24,065 nt of DNA from CAYQNU01 sp964419055 (GCA_964419055.1 CAYQNU010000034.1:1-24065); one strand, 5' to 3'; positions 1 through 7,505 are shown, counted from the stretch's first letter. The notes: generated from the letters alone by a model not told the origin. Numbers and translations: made by a program.

Positions 1-120
1 ACAGACCTATTAATAATATCAAAAACCAATTAATTTAATTTCACCCAACGGGTTATTAAAAATAAGATATGTTTACTTTATAGACTCTTTCTTAATACTT
101 CACGCCTTAAATCTTCCAAT

Positions 121-810
121 CTAAACTACCAAACTCAACCAAGATTCAAAAATCAATCTACCGTCTTCGTTATTCAATACAGCATCGGCTGCTCTCTCAG
201 GATGAGGCATCATACCGAATACGTTTTTACCTTTGTTGGTAACACCCGCAATATTTTCAATAGCCCCATTTGGATTGCTTAAAGCTGAAATCTTTCCATT
301 TTCATCACAATATCTAAACAAAACTTGATCATTATCATTTAACGATTTAATGGTATCTGCATCGGCATAATAACGTCCTTCACCATGAGCAATGGGAACT
401 TTATATGTTTTTGAAAAATCTAAATTTTTGGTCAAAACAGCAGAGGTTGATTGAGGTTTTAAATACACGTTTTTACAAATAAACTTTTGAGTATCATTAT
501 GTAATAACGCACCAGGCAATAACCCACTTTCGCATAAAATTTGAAAACCATTACATACACCGAAAACATAACCTCCTTTGTTGGCATGTTTTACCACTTC
601 GGTCATAACCGGTGAAAAATTGGCAATAGCACCCGAACGTAAATAATCACCATATGAAAACCCTCCAGGTAAAACAACCGCATCGCATCCTTTTAAATCG
701 GCTTCTTTGTGCCACAATTTAACTACCTCTTGTCCTAAAATATCTCCCAACACATCTATCATATCTTGATCACAATTCGATCCAGGAAAAGTTATCACTC
801 CAAATTTCAT
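121..810 (-). CDS. purQ: Phosphoribosylformylglycinamidine synthase, glutaminase subunit PurQ
   Basis: This is the glutamine amidotransferase subunit of FGAM synthase (step 4 of de novo purine synthesis). It hydrolyses glutamine and supplies ammonia to PurL in the cytoplasm. The 229-residue product has the usual length for stand-alone PurQ. It starts with the typical MKFGVITFPGSNCD segment. The class I amidotransferase triad is visible: nucleophile Cys86 in GVCNGFQ, and His203 and Glu205 in MPHPE. The oxyanion-type loop VLPGGFSYGDYLR is at about 46-58. The ATG at 810 is preceded by a promoter motif at 848-855. The neighbouring gene starts on the far side of that motif, so purQ is probably transcribed alone or as the first gene of a unit continuing out of the window. 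No PurS or PurL is present here. Confidence 0.97.
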   Translation of the reverse strand: MKFGVITFPGSNCDQDMIDVLGDILGQEVVKLWHKEADLKGCDAVVLPGGFSYGDYLRSGAIANFSPVMTEVVKHANKGGYVFGVCNGFQILCESGLLPGALLHNDTQKFICKNVYLKPQSTSAVLTKNLDFSKTYKVPIAHGEGRYYADADTIKSLNDNDQVLFRYCDENGKISALSNPNGAIENIAGVTNKGKNVFGMMPHPERAADAVLNNEDGRLIFESWLSLVV

Positions 811-847
811 AGCTTATTGTTTAAAATGTATGTAATAAAAACGTTTA

Positions 848-855
848 CAAAAGTA
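848..855 (-). promoter_or_regulatory. Putative -7 promoter element of purQ
   Basis: On the minus strand this reads TACTTTTG, an exact match to the Bacteroidota -7 consensus TAnnTTTG, 37 bases upstream of the purQ ATG. I do not see a clear TTG -33 element at the usual spacing, so this rests on the -7 box and its position. Confidence 0.55.
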
Positions 856-925
856 AAATTTTGATTTGGTAATTGAGTAAAAATATAATCAAAAGTTATA
901 CACGAAGGTAATCCAATTGAATCCA

Positions 926-1900
926 TTAAATCCAATAGATATTAACCAATTTTAGCCCTATGATGGTATAAAACAAAAGGGCTGATAACCACTTCATATT
1001 GGCATAATAAAAATAAAATGAGAATAATACACAAAGCGGCACAGCACCAAATAAAATTACCGAATCATTGGTAAAATACCAATGTTCTATTAAAATAACT
1101 CCAATAACAATAAGTATGAAAAAACCAATCGTATTAATAAGTTTTCGGTAGCGAATAGTACTTCTCGATAACTTTTGACGTATTTTCAGAACGGACATTC
1201 CAAATAATAAGGCTAAAATAGAATATAGAATATAATGGGTCCAATTTATTTTTATATCAATAGTGGATTGAGAAGTAATTTGGAAAATTTCACTTACATC
1301 AAATAACGTAACTTTTAGAAAAAACTGTAACGATAGCACGTAGAGTAACACAAGAAACAAGGCCAAAATAGGCATTAAGTACTCATTCAAAACAAATGGT
1401 CTGAATATGATTAATACTATCCAAGGTAATAATATAAGAAAAACACCGGATGGGTAATTAAATAAAGCACCAATTAATATAAAAAGTGACGCATCAAAAA
1501 TTTCACTTTTACAGGAAACTTGTCCGTAGATTTTCATAAATCTTCGGTAGGCTAGCACCCAAAATAAATTACTAACTACTATCGGGTGAAATTGCTGAAA
1601 TTGAGGTACACCGCTCATAAAAACTACATAGAGTAACGCAGGTAAATACGTGTTTTTATCAAAAAACTCAGTGCTATTTATACTGGAATTGAGCACAACA
1701 CCTGTCAAAACAATAAGTGTCATCGCCAATAATTTATTAATGATGGCATTTTGAGGTTCAACTAATTTGAATAAATAGGAAGAGTGATCAATTACTGCTA
1801 AATCGGGATGAATGAAGCCCGAAAACCAAAATGCTACCATAACTAAAGGAAGCATGATGAGCACTAAAGGCTGAGAAGATTGAAATAATTTTAGTATCAC
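926..1900 (-). CDS. DUF6427-like polytopic membrane protein
   Basis: This is an inner-membrane protein of unknown function, about 324 residues long, with roughly nine or ten hydrophobic segments spread over its length (for example LVLIMLPLVMVAFWF near the N-terminus and LLFGAVPLCVLFSFYFYY-like stretches near the C-terminus). The N-terminal pattern, the even spread of hydrophobic segments and the PQFQQFHP loop agree with the DUF6427 family of Flavobacteria as I remember it. The family match is from memory. I place the start at a GTG (1898-1900): the resulting N-terminus, VILKLFQSSQP, looks like family members, and the promoter box lies immediately upstream. A TTG at 1930 would extend the frame by ten residues, but it lies upstream of that promoter. 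The gene is divergent from a DUF6341-like gene, a family often found beside DUF6427. Confidence 0.75.
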   Translation of the reverse strand: MILKLFQSSQPLVLIMLPLVMVAFWFSGFIHPDLAVIDHSSYLFKLVEPQNAIINKLLAMTLIVLTGVVLNSSINSTEFFDKNTYLPALLYVVFMSGVPQFQQFHPIVVSNLFWVLAYRRFMKIYGQVSCKSEIFDASLFILIGALFNYPSGVFLILLPWIVLIIFRPFVLNEYLMPILALFLVLLYVLSLQFFLKVTLFDVSEIFQITSQSTIDIKINWTHYILYSILALLFGMSVLKIRQKLSRSTIRYRKLINTIGFFILIVIGVILIEHWYFTNDSVILFGAVPLCVLFSFYFYYANMKWLSALLFYTIIGLKLVNIYWI

Positions 1901-1904
1901 GCAA

Positions 1905-1912
1905 CAAAAGTA
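1905..1912 (-). promoter_or_regulatory. Putative -7 promoter element of the DUF6427-like gene
   Basis: On the minus strand this reads TACTTTTG, matching TAnnTTTG, and ends only four bases before the chosen GTG start. A possible TTTG -33 element is at 1928-1931, with a spacer of about 15 bases, slightly short of the usual range. The transcript would begin at or next to the start codon. Confidence 0.55.
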
Positions 1913-1953
1913 TTTTTTTTCGAAAAACAAATGGCATTATTAGTTATTTTTTA

Positions 1954-1961
1954 TACTTTTG
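1954..1961 (+). promoter_or_regulatory. Putative -7 promoter element of the DUF6341-like gene
   Basis: This reads TACTTTTG, an exact TAnnTTTG match, 23 bases before the ATG at 1985. It is divergent from and about 40 bases away from the opposing promoter at 1905-1912. Its position rules out the ATG at 1931 as the normal start. Confidence 0.55.
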
Positions 1962-1984
1962 ACACGAATATAAAATCAACATGT

Positions 1985-2170
1985 ATGGACGCACTTGTAT
2001 TTACTCTTAGAGACTTTTTTGTTTGGTTATTTGAAAACACTCTTGAACCACTAGGAAACATTCCCAATTATACCTTTTTCGTCCTTTTAGGATTAGGTTT
2101 ATTATATTGGTTGAAAATGCAAGCTAAATACAATGCCGAAGCAGAAGCTGACCCCAATCAAATTAAATAA
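1985..2170 (+). CDS. Small DUF6341-like membrane protein
   Basis: This is a 61-residue protein with one clear transmembrane segment (about residues 26-42, NYTFFVLLGLGLLYWL), preceded by an amphipathic DFFVWLFENTLEPLG stretch and followed by a polar tail rich in Glu/Asp. The layout (short amphipathic start, one helix ending in YWLK, acidic tail) resembles the DUF6341 family, which often neighbours DUF6427 in Flavobacteria. The resemblance is from memory and moderate. An ATG at 1931 in the same frame would add 18 residues, but it lies upstream of the promoter box, so I use the ATG at 1985. Function unknown. The gene ends 25 bases before a strong bidirectional terminator. Confidence 0.65.
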   Translation: MDALVFTLRDFFVWLFENTLEPLGNIPNYTFFVLLGLGLLYWLKMQAKYNAEAEADPNQIK

Positions 2171-2195
2171 ATTTAATTTATATATCAACTTAATT

Positions 2196-2231
2196 AAAAA
2201 GGAGAAGTAACTGAGGTTATTTCTCCTTTTT
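2196..2231. terminator. Bidirectional intrinsic terminator
   Basis: The two 16-base arms (2196-2211 and 2216-2231) pair along their whole length with one G-T pair around a TGAG tetraloop. A T-run follows on the plus strand and, by symmetry, one on the minus strand. It lies between the convergent ends of the DUF6341-like gene and the carotenoid desaturase gene and should stop transcription from both sides. Confidence 0.88.
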
Positions 2232-2244
2232 TTGCTTTTATACA

Positions 2245-3717
2245 TTATCTTACTTCCTTTGCGCACAAATCAACGGCTATTTTTGCACTATTTAAAGCCA
2301 ATGGTATTCCACCACCGGGATGCACCGTTACACCAACAAAATATAATCCCTTTATTTCTTTACTGAAATTGGCATGTCGATAAAATGCTGCAAATTTATT
2401 GTTGGATGCATTTCCATAAATAGAGCCTTGTTTGCCTGAATACTTATTTTCAATCATTTGGGGATGCATTACGTCTTCTACTTCAATGAGGGATTCTATA
2501 TCAACTTGCAGTCTTTCGCTGATTTTTGACACTAAAATGCTCCTTGCTTTAGCCACCATTTCTTCCCAATTTTGCCCTACATCAATAGGTGAATTTATCA
2601 TTACAAACCAATTTTCTCCTCCTTCCCGAGCATCACCTTTTACATATTTTGAAGTAATATTTACGTAAATGGTTGGATCGTGATGTAAGGTTTTGTGCAA
2701 AAAGATGGCATCATATTCAGCCTTATAGTCTTTTGAGAAAAAAATGTTGTGTAAGTCCAATTCAGGAAATGATTTTTTAATGCCCCAATAAAATACAATA
2801 GCTGAGCTTGACTTTTCTTGCGCTAAAATTTTTGTAGGCTGTATTTGTTCTTTCAATAGCTTCTCAAAAGTAAAGGCTATATCCATATTACTGATTACAC
2901 AATCTGAAGAATAGCTGCCTTGATGCGTTACTACCCCTTTCACAGCATTGTTTTCTACTAGAATTTTTTCTACTTTTTCATTAAAGCGAAATTCAACACC
3001 TTTTTCAACAGCTAACTGATGTAGTGAATCCGTTATTTGGATCATCCCATTAGTTGGCAAAAATGCTCCCACATTCATTTCCAAATGTGATATCATATTT
3101 AGCATGGCAGGAGCCTGAAAGGGATCACTGCCGTTATAGGAAGCAAATCTATTGAAAAGTTGAATGGTATTAGGATTTTTAAAATAGGAACGATTTTCCT
3201 CATCCATGGTGCTATACAGCTTATATCTAGGTATATTAACTAAAGCACTCAACAGATGTTTATTTACTAATTGACCCCACTTATGAAGGGAAGATTCAAT
3301 AAATAAGGGAGCAATTAATTTATATACTCGATCGGCCTTTCTCAAATAATTTTTAACCTTTTGAGGATCTTCACCTAATTCCTTTTGAATGGTAGCAACC
3401 AATTGAACTGGATCAGCAGGTAATTTAAATTGTGTGCCATCGGAGAAAAAATAATTAAATGAATGCTCCATCTTTTTGTAACCGAAAGTAGAAAAATCCT
3501 TTTTACATAAATCATATAGTTCTTTTACGTAATTTGGACCTGTGAACACTGATGGTCCCATATCAAATCTGTAGGCGCCTATTTGTTTACTATTAATTTT
3601 TCCTCCGGGAAAAGCATTCGCCTCAAAGACCGTTACTTTGAATCCTGCACAAGCTAACCGAATTGAAGCGGCCAACCCAGCTACTCCCGAACCTACAACA
3701 ATGGCTTTTTTTGACAT
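2245..3717 (-). CDS. crtD: CrtI/CrtD-family carotenoid desaturase
   Basis: This is an FAD-dependent carotenoid desaturase of 490 residues, the usual length. The N-terminal Rossmann dinucleotide-binding motif VVGSGVAGLAASIRLA is at about 7-22, followed by FEANAFPGGK. The C-terminal FAD/substrate signature GLYFVGVTVHPGGGIPLALNSAK is at about 457-479. From memory, the middle segments SSAIVFYWGIKK and LDLHNIFFSKDYK resemble the CrtD subgroup (1-hydroxycarotenoid 3,4-desaturase, acting late in myxol or flexixanthin-type xanthophyll synthesis) more than phytoene desaturase CrtI. The subgroup is less sure than the family. No crtB, crtI, crtY or crtZ is beside it. It has its own promoter at 3742-3749 and ends at the shared terminator. 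Confidence 0.85.
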   Translation of the reverse strand: MSKKAIVVGSGVAGLAASIRLACAGFKVTVFEANAFPGGKINSKQIGAYRFDMGPSVFTGPNYVKELYDLCKKDFSTFGYKKMEHSFNYFFSDGTQFKLPADPVQLVATIQKELGEDPQKVKNYLRKADRVYKLIAPLFIESSLHKWGQLVNKHLLSALVNIPRYKLYSTMDEENRSYFKNPNTIQLFNRFASYNGSDPFQAPAMLNMISHLEMNVGAFLPTNGMIQITDSLHQLAVEKGVEFRFNEKVEKILVENNAVKGVVTHQGSYSSDCVISNMDIAFTFEKLLKEQIQPTKILAQEKSSSAIVFYWGIKKSFPELDLHNIFFSKDYKAEYDAIFLHKTLHHDPTIYVNITSKYVKGDAREGGENWFVMINSPIDVGQNWEEMVAKARSILVSKISERLQVDIESLIEVEDVMHPQMIENKYSGKQGSIYGNASNNKFAAFYRHANFSKEIKGLYFVGVTVHPGGGIPLALNSAKIAVDLCAKEVR

Positions 3718-3741
3718 TTTTAATACATTTTTCTAAAGAAA

Positions 3742-3749
3742 CAAAAGTA
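3742..3749 (-). promoter_or_regulatory. Putative -7 promoter element of the carotenoid desaturase gene
   Basis: On the minus strand this reads TACTTTTG (TAnnTTTG), 24 bases upstream of the ATG. It lies downstream of the terminator of the preceding FKBP unit, which supports independent transcription. Confidence 0.55.
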
Positions 3750-3811
3750 GTGTTTTAATGTTTTAAGAATTCATTTAAAAAAATAAACTCAAATCCATTT
3801 TCTTATAAAAC

Positions 3812-3845
3812 AAAAAAGTCCGAACAAATTGCTCGGACCTTTTAT
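3812..3845 (-). terminator. Intrinsic terminator of the FKBP operon
   Basis: GTCCGA (3818-3823) pairs with TCGGAC (3833-3838). On the minus strand the hairpin is followed by six T residues. It sits 24 bases past the stop codon of the FKBP lipoprotein gene. Confidence 0.85.
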
Positions 3846-3868
3846 TCATTATCTATGTCTTTAATGTT

Positions 3869-4369
3869 TTATTGAAAATCGATTAATTCAACTTCAAACT
3901 GTAAAGTAGCGTTAGGTCCAATTGAAGGAGGTGCACCTGCTTCACCATAGGCTAAATGAGGAGGAATGGTTAATTTCCATTTTTCTCCTTTTTTCATCAT
4001 CACCAAAGCTTCTTGCCATCCTAAAATTACTTGATTTACACCAAATTGTATAGGTTCTCCTCTATCAACAGAACTATCAAATACAGTTCCATCCATTAAT
4101 GTTCCGTGGTAATGAGTAGTAACCATGCTTGTAGGTGCTGGTGAAGTACCGTTACTAGAAACTAAAATTTCATATATTAAGCCGCTTTCAGTAGTCACAG
4201 CAACTGGCTTTTCAACTACCGTTTTTACAATATTTTCAACTGGAGCAGGAGCTACTTCTGCTACTTCGGGAGTAGGTTGAGTTGTTTCAGCTGCTTTTTC
4301 TTCTGTTTTTTCTCCACAACTGGTCAAAATAAGCACCATTGCAGTAATTGATAATACTACTTTTTTCAT
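3869..4369 (-). CDS. FKBP-type peptidyl-prolyl isomerase, lipoprotein
   Basis: This is a 166-residue exported prolyl cis-trans isomerase that probably assists folding of envelope proteins. The N-terminus is a lipoprotein signal peptide ending in the lipobox LTSC, with Cys18 as the lipidated residue. A low-complexity linker rich in Glu/Ala/Pro/Val (about 20-58) leads to one FKBP domain (about 62-166). Family landmarks are HYHGTLMDGTVFDSS, QVILGWQEAL, the LAYGEAG loop and the C-terminal LQFEVELIDF strand. It lies 43 bases downstream of a second FKBP gene and shares its strand. No promoter box is visible in the gap, so the two are probably cotranscribed. Their FKBP domains are close paralogues. 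Confidence 0.93.
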   Translation of the reverse strand: MKKVVLSITAMVLILTSCGEKTEEKAAETTQPTPEVAEVAPAPVENIVKTVVEKPVAVTTESGLIYEILVSSNGTSPAPTSMVTTHYHGTLMDGTVFDSSVDRGEPIQFGVNQVILGWQEALVMMKKGEKWKLTIPPHLAYGEAGAPPSIGPNATLQFEVELIDFQ

Positions 4370-4412
4370 GTTCTGTTTTTGTTTTTTATTAATAATTAAA
4401 TTTTAAAAAATA

Positions 4413-5156
4413 TTAGTTTATTGCGATCAATTCAATATCGAAAATCAACGTGGCATAAGGACCAATTTTACCACCCGCACCTCTTTCACCATAAGCCAAG
4501 TTATAAGGTATGTATAATCTCCATTTTGAACCTTGAGGCATCAATTGTAGCGCTTCTTGCCAACCTTGTATTACTTGTGTAACTCCAAAAGTTGCAGGTT
4601 GACCTCTATCCACTGAACTATCGAAAATAGTTCCATCAATCAAAGTACCGTGATAATGTGTGATTACTTTATCAGAAGGTTTTGGTTTTGGACCATTTCC
4701 AGGAATCAATATTTCATATTGCAATCCGCTTGGCAATGTTACCACTTCTTTTCTTTTGCCATTATTTTCTAGAAATTCACGACCTGCTTTTGTTGCAGCT
4801 TCTTGTTTTTCCATTTGCTTAGCTTGCATATAGTCACTGATTACTTTATCAATTTCTGCTTCTGAAATAAGTAAGTTATTCTTTTTGAAGTAATCTTCCA
4901 TTCCTTTTGCTAATGCATCTACATTTAACTCTCCAATTCCTTGGTTGGTTAAATTTTCGGCAATATTTACTCCCAAGCTATAGCTTACAGAGTCCAATTC
5001 TGTTGTTAATGTCATTGTTTTACTGTTTTTCTTATCAGTTGTTTTTTCTTTTTTATCTTTTGAAGCTTTTTCCTTCTTTGTTTGTGCGGTCATTTCAATT
5101 CCTCCAAAAGTAATGGTCAGAATTAAAACGCCAAGCGTTATGTATATTTTTTTCAT
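4413..5156 (-). CDS. FKBP-type peptidyl-prolyl isomerase with FKBP_N dimerisation domain
   Basis: This is a 247-residue secreted prolyl isomerase of the FkpA/Mip type. A signal peptide (MKKIYITLGVLILTITFGG) precedes a Lys-rich stretch. The helical FKBP_N-like domain follows (about 50-125; LDSVSYSLGVNIAENL and LISEAEIDKVISDYMQAKQMEKQEA). The catalytic FKBP domain is at about 135-247, with ITHYHGTLIDGTIFDSS, QVIQGWQEALQLMP and LAYGERGAGG. The cleavage site probably lies near TAQ or GGIEM. The FKBP_N helices typically mediate dimerisation and chaperone activity. It is the first gene of a two-gene unit. Its promoter box (5191-5198) overlaps the stop codon of the preceding gene. Confidence 0.94.
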   Translation of the reverse strand: MKKIYITLGVLILTITFGGIEMTAQTKKEKASKDKKEKTTDKKNSKTMTLTTELDSVSYSLGVNIAENLTNQGIGELNVDALAKGMEDYFKKNNLLISEAEIDKVISDYMQAKQMEKQEAATKAGREFLENNGKRKEVVTLPSGLQYEILIPGNGPKPKPSDKVITHYHGTLIDGTIFDSSVDRGQPATFGVTQVIQGWQEALQLMPQGSKWRLYIPYNLAYGERGAGGKIGPYATLIFDIELIAIN

Positions 5157-5190
5157 ATTTTATAGTATGCCTTTGTTTTGATAATGGTTA

Positions 5191-5198
5191 CAAAGTTA
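5191..5198 (-). promoter_or_regulatory. Putative -7 promoter element of the FKBP operon
   Basis: On the minus strand this reads TAACTTTG (TAnnTTTG), 34 bases before the FKBP ATG. The first three bases of the box are the TAA stop codon of the gene at 5196-5666. Confidence 0.55.
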
Positions 5199-5666
5199 AT
5201 TATTTTTAGGAATTGGCATATTTTTGAAATAGCCAACTGATGTTAAAACATCAAAATCCTTATTAGCGTTGATGGTATCCCCCATTTCTAAATGCAATTG
5301 ATAGCGTAAATGCAAAACCTCATAATTCAACGAATCAGTGGTTAAAACAAAATTAGTTTGAAAAAGTGCTTTCAAACAATATTCACTCAGTTTATCTTTT
5401 TCCTTAAAACACTTATCGCATAACAAATCTGCTATAACCCTATTGGTTGTCGAATCCAATTCTGTGTTTCCAATTTGTGAGGATAAAGAATCCAATAAAC
5501 TGACCTCTTTTTGAGCTTCAAGTTCAGCCATTTGAAATTGTATAAGTGCCTCCTCTTTTGCTTCTTTCTCTTGAAAATAATTGTATTCGGAAACCAGTAA
5601 TTGCAAATAAATTCCAATACCCGTAAGTAAAATTGCTACAGAAATAAATGGTAGTACTTTTTTCAT
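5196..5666 (-). CDS. Hypothetical membrane-anchored/exported protein
   Basis: This is a 156-residue protein I do not recognise. An N-terminal hydrophobic helix (about residues 4-24, VLPFISVAILLTGIGIYLQLL) is followed by a charged helical stretch rich in Glu/Ala/Gln (about 30-60, probably coiled coil). A C-terminal domain contains a Cys-x-x-Cys pair (LLCDKCF, about 82-87) and one more Cys in LSEYC. The C-terminal half (ALFQTN...YQLHLEMGDTINANKDFDVL) looks helical and could be a degenerate TPR pair. It lies 94 bases downstream of the anti-sigma gene on the same strand, so it could belong to that unit. A near-consensus box TACCTTCG at 5678-5685 could also drive it alone. Confidence 0.72.
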   Translation of the reverse strand: MKKVLPFISVAILLTGIGIYLQLLVSEYNYFQEKEAKEEALIQFQMAELEAQKEVSLLDSLSSQIGNTELDSTTNRVIADLLCDKCFKEKDKLSEYCLKALFQTNFVLTTDSLNYEVLHLRYQLHLEMGDTINANKDFDVLTSVGYFKNMPIPKNN

Positions 5667-5760
5667 GATTCAGAAAACGAAGGTAATAAACTTACCTCAA
5701 CAAAAGATTTTAATCCAATAAAAAAACGATTCAACTCGTATTTTAGAAGTTTACTCTTGA

Positions 5761-6897
5761 TTACAATTTTTTCATTAGCTCTTTGGCTTGTGCACTGTAA
5801 TGATCATTATCGTTTATGATTTTCTCTAAAACTGCCTTACATTTGGTAAAATCTTTTGCAGAATAATAGGCTCTTGCACTGTACCATTCAGCATCTAATT
5901 TGAAGGTGTTAAATTGATGCTTTTGCGCCACATCAAAATGTTCAAGCGCTTTACTCGGTTGTTTTAAATTGAAATAACATAAGCCTCCGTAAAAATGCGC
6001 ATTTAAATCATTAGGGTAATGTGCCAAAATAACATTATATCGTTTTAATGCAGCCTTAAAGTTCTTAGCCGCAAACAATTCTTGAGTTTCAAAAAGGTAG
6101 GTTTTATAAGTCACAAACTTAGTGGTAGCTTTTGGCTCTGCAATGTTATTATCTACTTTATCACTGCTTTCTAAATTTGCGGGGGTACCTTGATACTCCA
6201 AAACTTGAACGGGAATTTGCTCTGTATAAATGGAAGAATAATCTACCATCAAAAACTTTTCTACATAAAATGTAGGTGTATTGGTATACACAATATCTTC
6301 AATTGTGGGTAAATTAATCTGCGACAAATTAGGATTGTCAACTTTCTTAATTTCTAGTGCTTTTTCAAATTCTGTATTCACCACTTGAGGTTCAATTTTA
6401 TAATTATCATCCATAACTACCGGTGAACTGGAAATAACAATTTCGGCCAAAATCATATCTTCTAATTCAATATAATCACTGTTATCGATCTCCTCGTCAG
6501 AAAGTTCGGTAACTAATGGTGGTTCAACTACTTTCTCACTTGGTTTTACTATATTCTTTCCAAAAAAAGATTGATTTTCATCTGAGAAAATATACGGTGC
6601 CATTAAAGTAATTCCAAGAGCAAGGGTTGCTACAATTATAATAGTATAATGGAATTTCCAAAATACTTGTTTTTTAGATATGTTACTGTAAACCGCGCTT
6701 TTAACTCCTTCAAATTGAGCCATTGCCGCAGGATTTTTCTCAATTCCTTCAAAAGCATCTAAATGAAATTTATCTTGTGCTATTTTTTGTTCAATACGAT
6801 TTTTTTCGGTATCGTTTAGCTTACCTTCTAAATAATCTGCCAACTCTTGCTCTGAAAGCGAAGGATGCGATTTAAATATGGTATTTGGTGATTTCAT
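5761..6897 (-). CDS. Probable transmembrane anti-sigma factor with C-terminal TPR
   Basis: This 378-residue protein has the architecture of a Bacteroidota membrane anti-sigma factor. The cytoplasmic N-terminus (about 13-55, LSEQELADYLEGKLNDTEKNRIEQ) is the usual anti-sigma helical segment. One transmembrane helix follows at about 83-104. The periplasmic part has a long acidic linker (about 110-250) and a TPR-like region at about 265-378, with LNAHFYGGLCYFNLKQPSKALEHFDVA and EWYSARAYYSAKDFTKCKAVLEKI. It overlaps the sigma factor stop codon by four bases (ATGA), so the pair is translationally coupled. It presumably holds the sigma factor at the membrane and senses an envelope signal through the TPR part; this is inference from architecture. 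I see no zinc-binding HxxxCxxC motif, so it is not of the ZAS type. Confidence 0.8.
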   Translation of the reverse strand: MKSPNTIFKSHPSLSEQELADYLEGKLNDTEKNRIEQKIAQDKFHLDAFEGIEKNPAAMAQFEGVKSAVYSNISKKQVFWKFHYTIIIVATLALGITLMAPYIFSDENQSFFGKNIVKPSEKVVEPPLVTELSDEEIDNSDYIELEDMILAEIVISSSPVVMDDNYKIEPQVVNTEFEKALEIKKVDNPNLSQINLPTIEDIVYTNTPTFYVEKFLMVDYSSIYTEQIPVQVLEYQGTPANLESSDKVDNNIAEPKATTKFVTYKTYLFETQELFAAKNFKAALKRYNVILAHYPNDLNAHFYGGLCYFNLKQPSKALEHFDVAQKHQFNTFKLDAEWYSARAYYSAKDFTKCKAVLEKIINDNDHYSAQAKELMKKL

Positions 6898-7505
6898 ATT
6901 GAATTTGAATTGTTTAGTTCATTGTAAACGGAATCTTTTTCCAACATAATTTTCAAGTTTCGTTTACCGTTTTGAATAAAACTTTTAACGTCATTTATGG
7001 TATAACCTGTCTTTTCAGTAATTTGTTGATAGCTATTTTCCTCCAGATAAAATAATTGAATGCATTTTTTTTGCTCTTCCTTAAGTAATTGAATGGCTCT
7101 TTCCAATTGCCCATATTTTAATTCTCTCACACTAAAATGAATTTCCGTTTCATCTTCTCTAAGTGAATTTTCAAGTAATTCGATGGCAACGGCTTGGTGA
7201 CTGTTTTTCGATTTTCGTAAATCCATCAAACACTGATTTTTAGCAACTTGATATAACCAAGACTTAAAATGTGTAACGCGCATTCTCTTTAAATCCTCCA
7301 TCACTTTTTCAAAAACACGTATTACCAAATCCTTGCTGTCATCCGTATGTTGAAGATACTTTAAACCAACACCATACACTAAATGTCCATATCGATCAAA
7401 TAAAATTCCAATATAATCGGTATTTAGGGATTTTTGAAACGCCAAAACCAACTCAGAATCTGTCCAAGTTGCGTATTTTTTTTTATTGTTAAAAAATAAT
7501 CCCAA
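6894..7505 (-). CDS. ECF-type RNA polymerase sigma factor
   Basis: This is a sigma-70 family, group IV regulator of about 203 residues. Region 2 spans about 25-100: the DDSKDLVIRVFEKVMEDL helix corresponds to the core-binding DAEDLVQEVF motif of the family, and SWLYQVAKNQCLMDLRKSK to the -10 recognition region. Region 4 spans about 132-190, with a helix-turn-helix at SYQQITEKTGYTINDVKSFIQNGKRNL. The frame has no ATG near the N-terminus. The TTG at 7503-7505 gives GLFFNNKKKYATWTDSELV, which fits family N-termini, and a TAA stop lies about a dozen codons upstream of it. The start is therefore a TTG or another non-ATG codon. The stop overlaps the ATG of the anti-sigma gene. No clear promoter box was found upstream. 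Confidence 0.9.
   Translation of the reverse strand: MGLFFNNKKKYATWTDSELVLAFQKSLNTDYIGILFDRYGHLVYGVGLKYLQHTDDSKDLVIRVFEKVMEDLKRMRVTHFKSWLYQVAKNQCLMDLRKSKNSHQAVAIELLENSLREDETEIHFSVRELKYGQLERAIQLLKEEQKKCIQLFYLEENSYQQITEKTGYTINDVKSFIQNGKRNLKIMLEKDSVYNELNNSNSI

Noticed and set aside
34..60. Hairpin TTTAAT..ACCC/GGGT..ATTAAA as a purQ terminator
   Set aside because: The stem is short and interrupted, and the minus strand lacks a T-run directly after it. The first 120 bases otherwise show no identifiable gene end.
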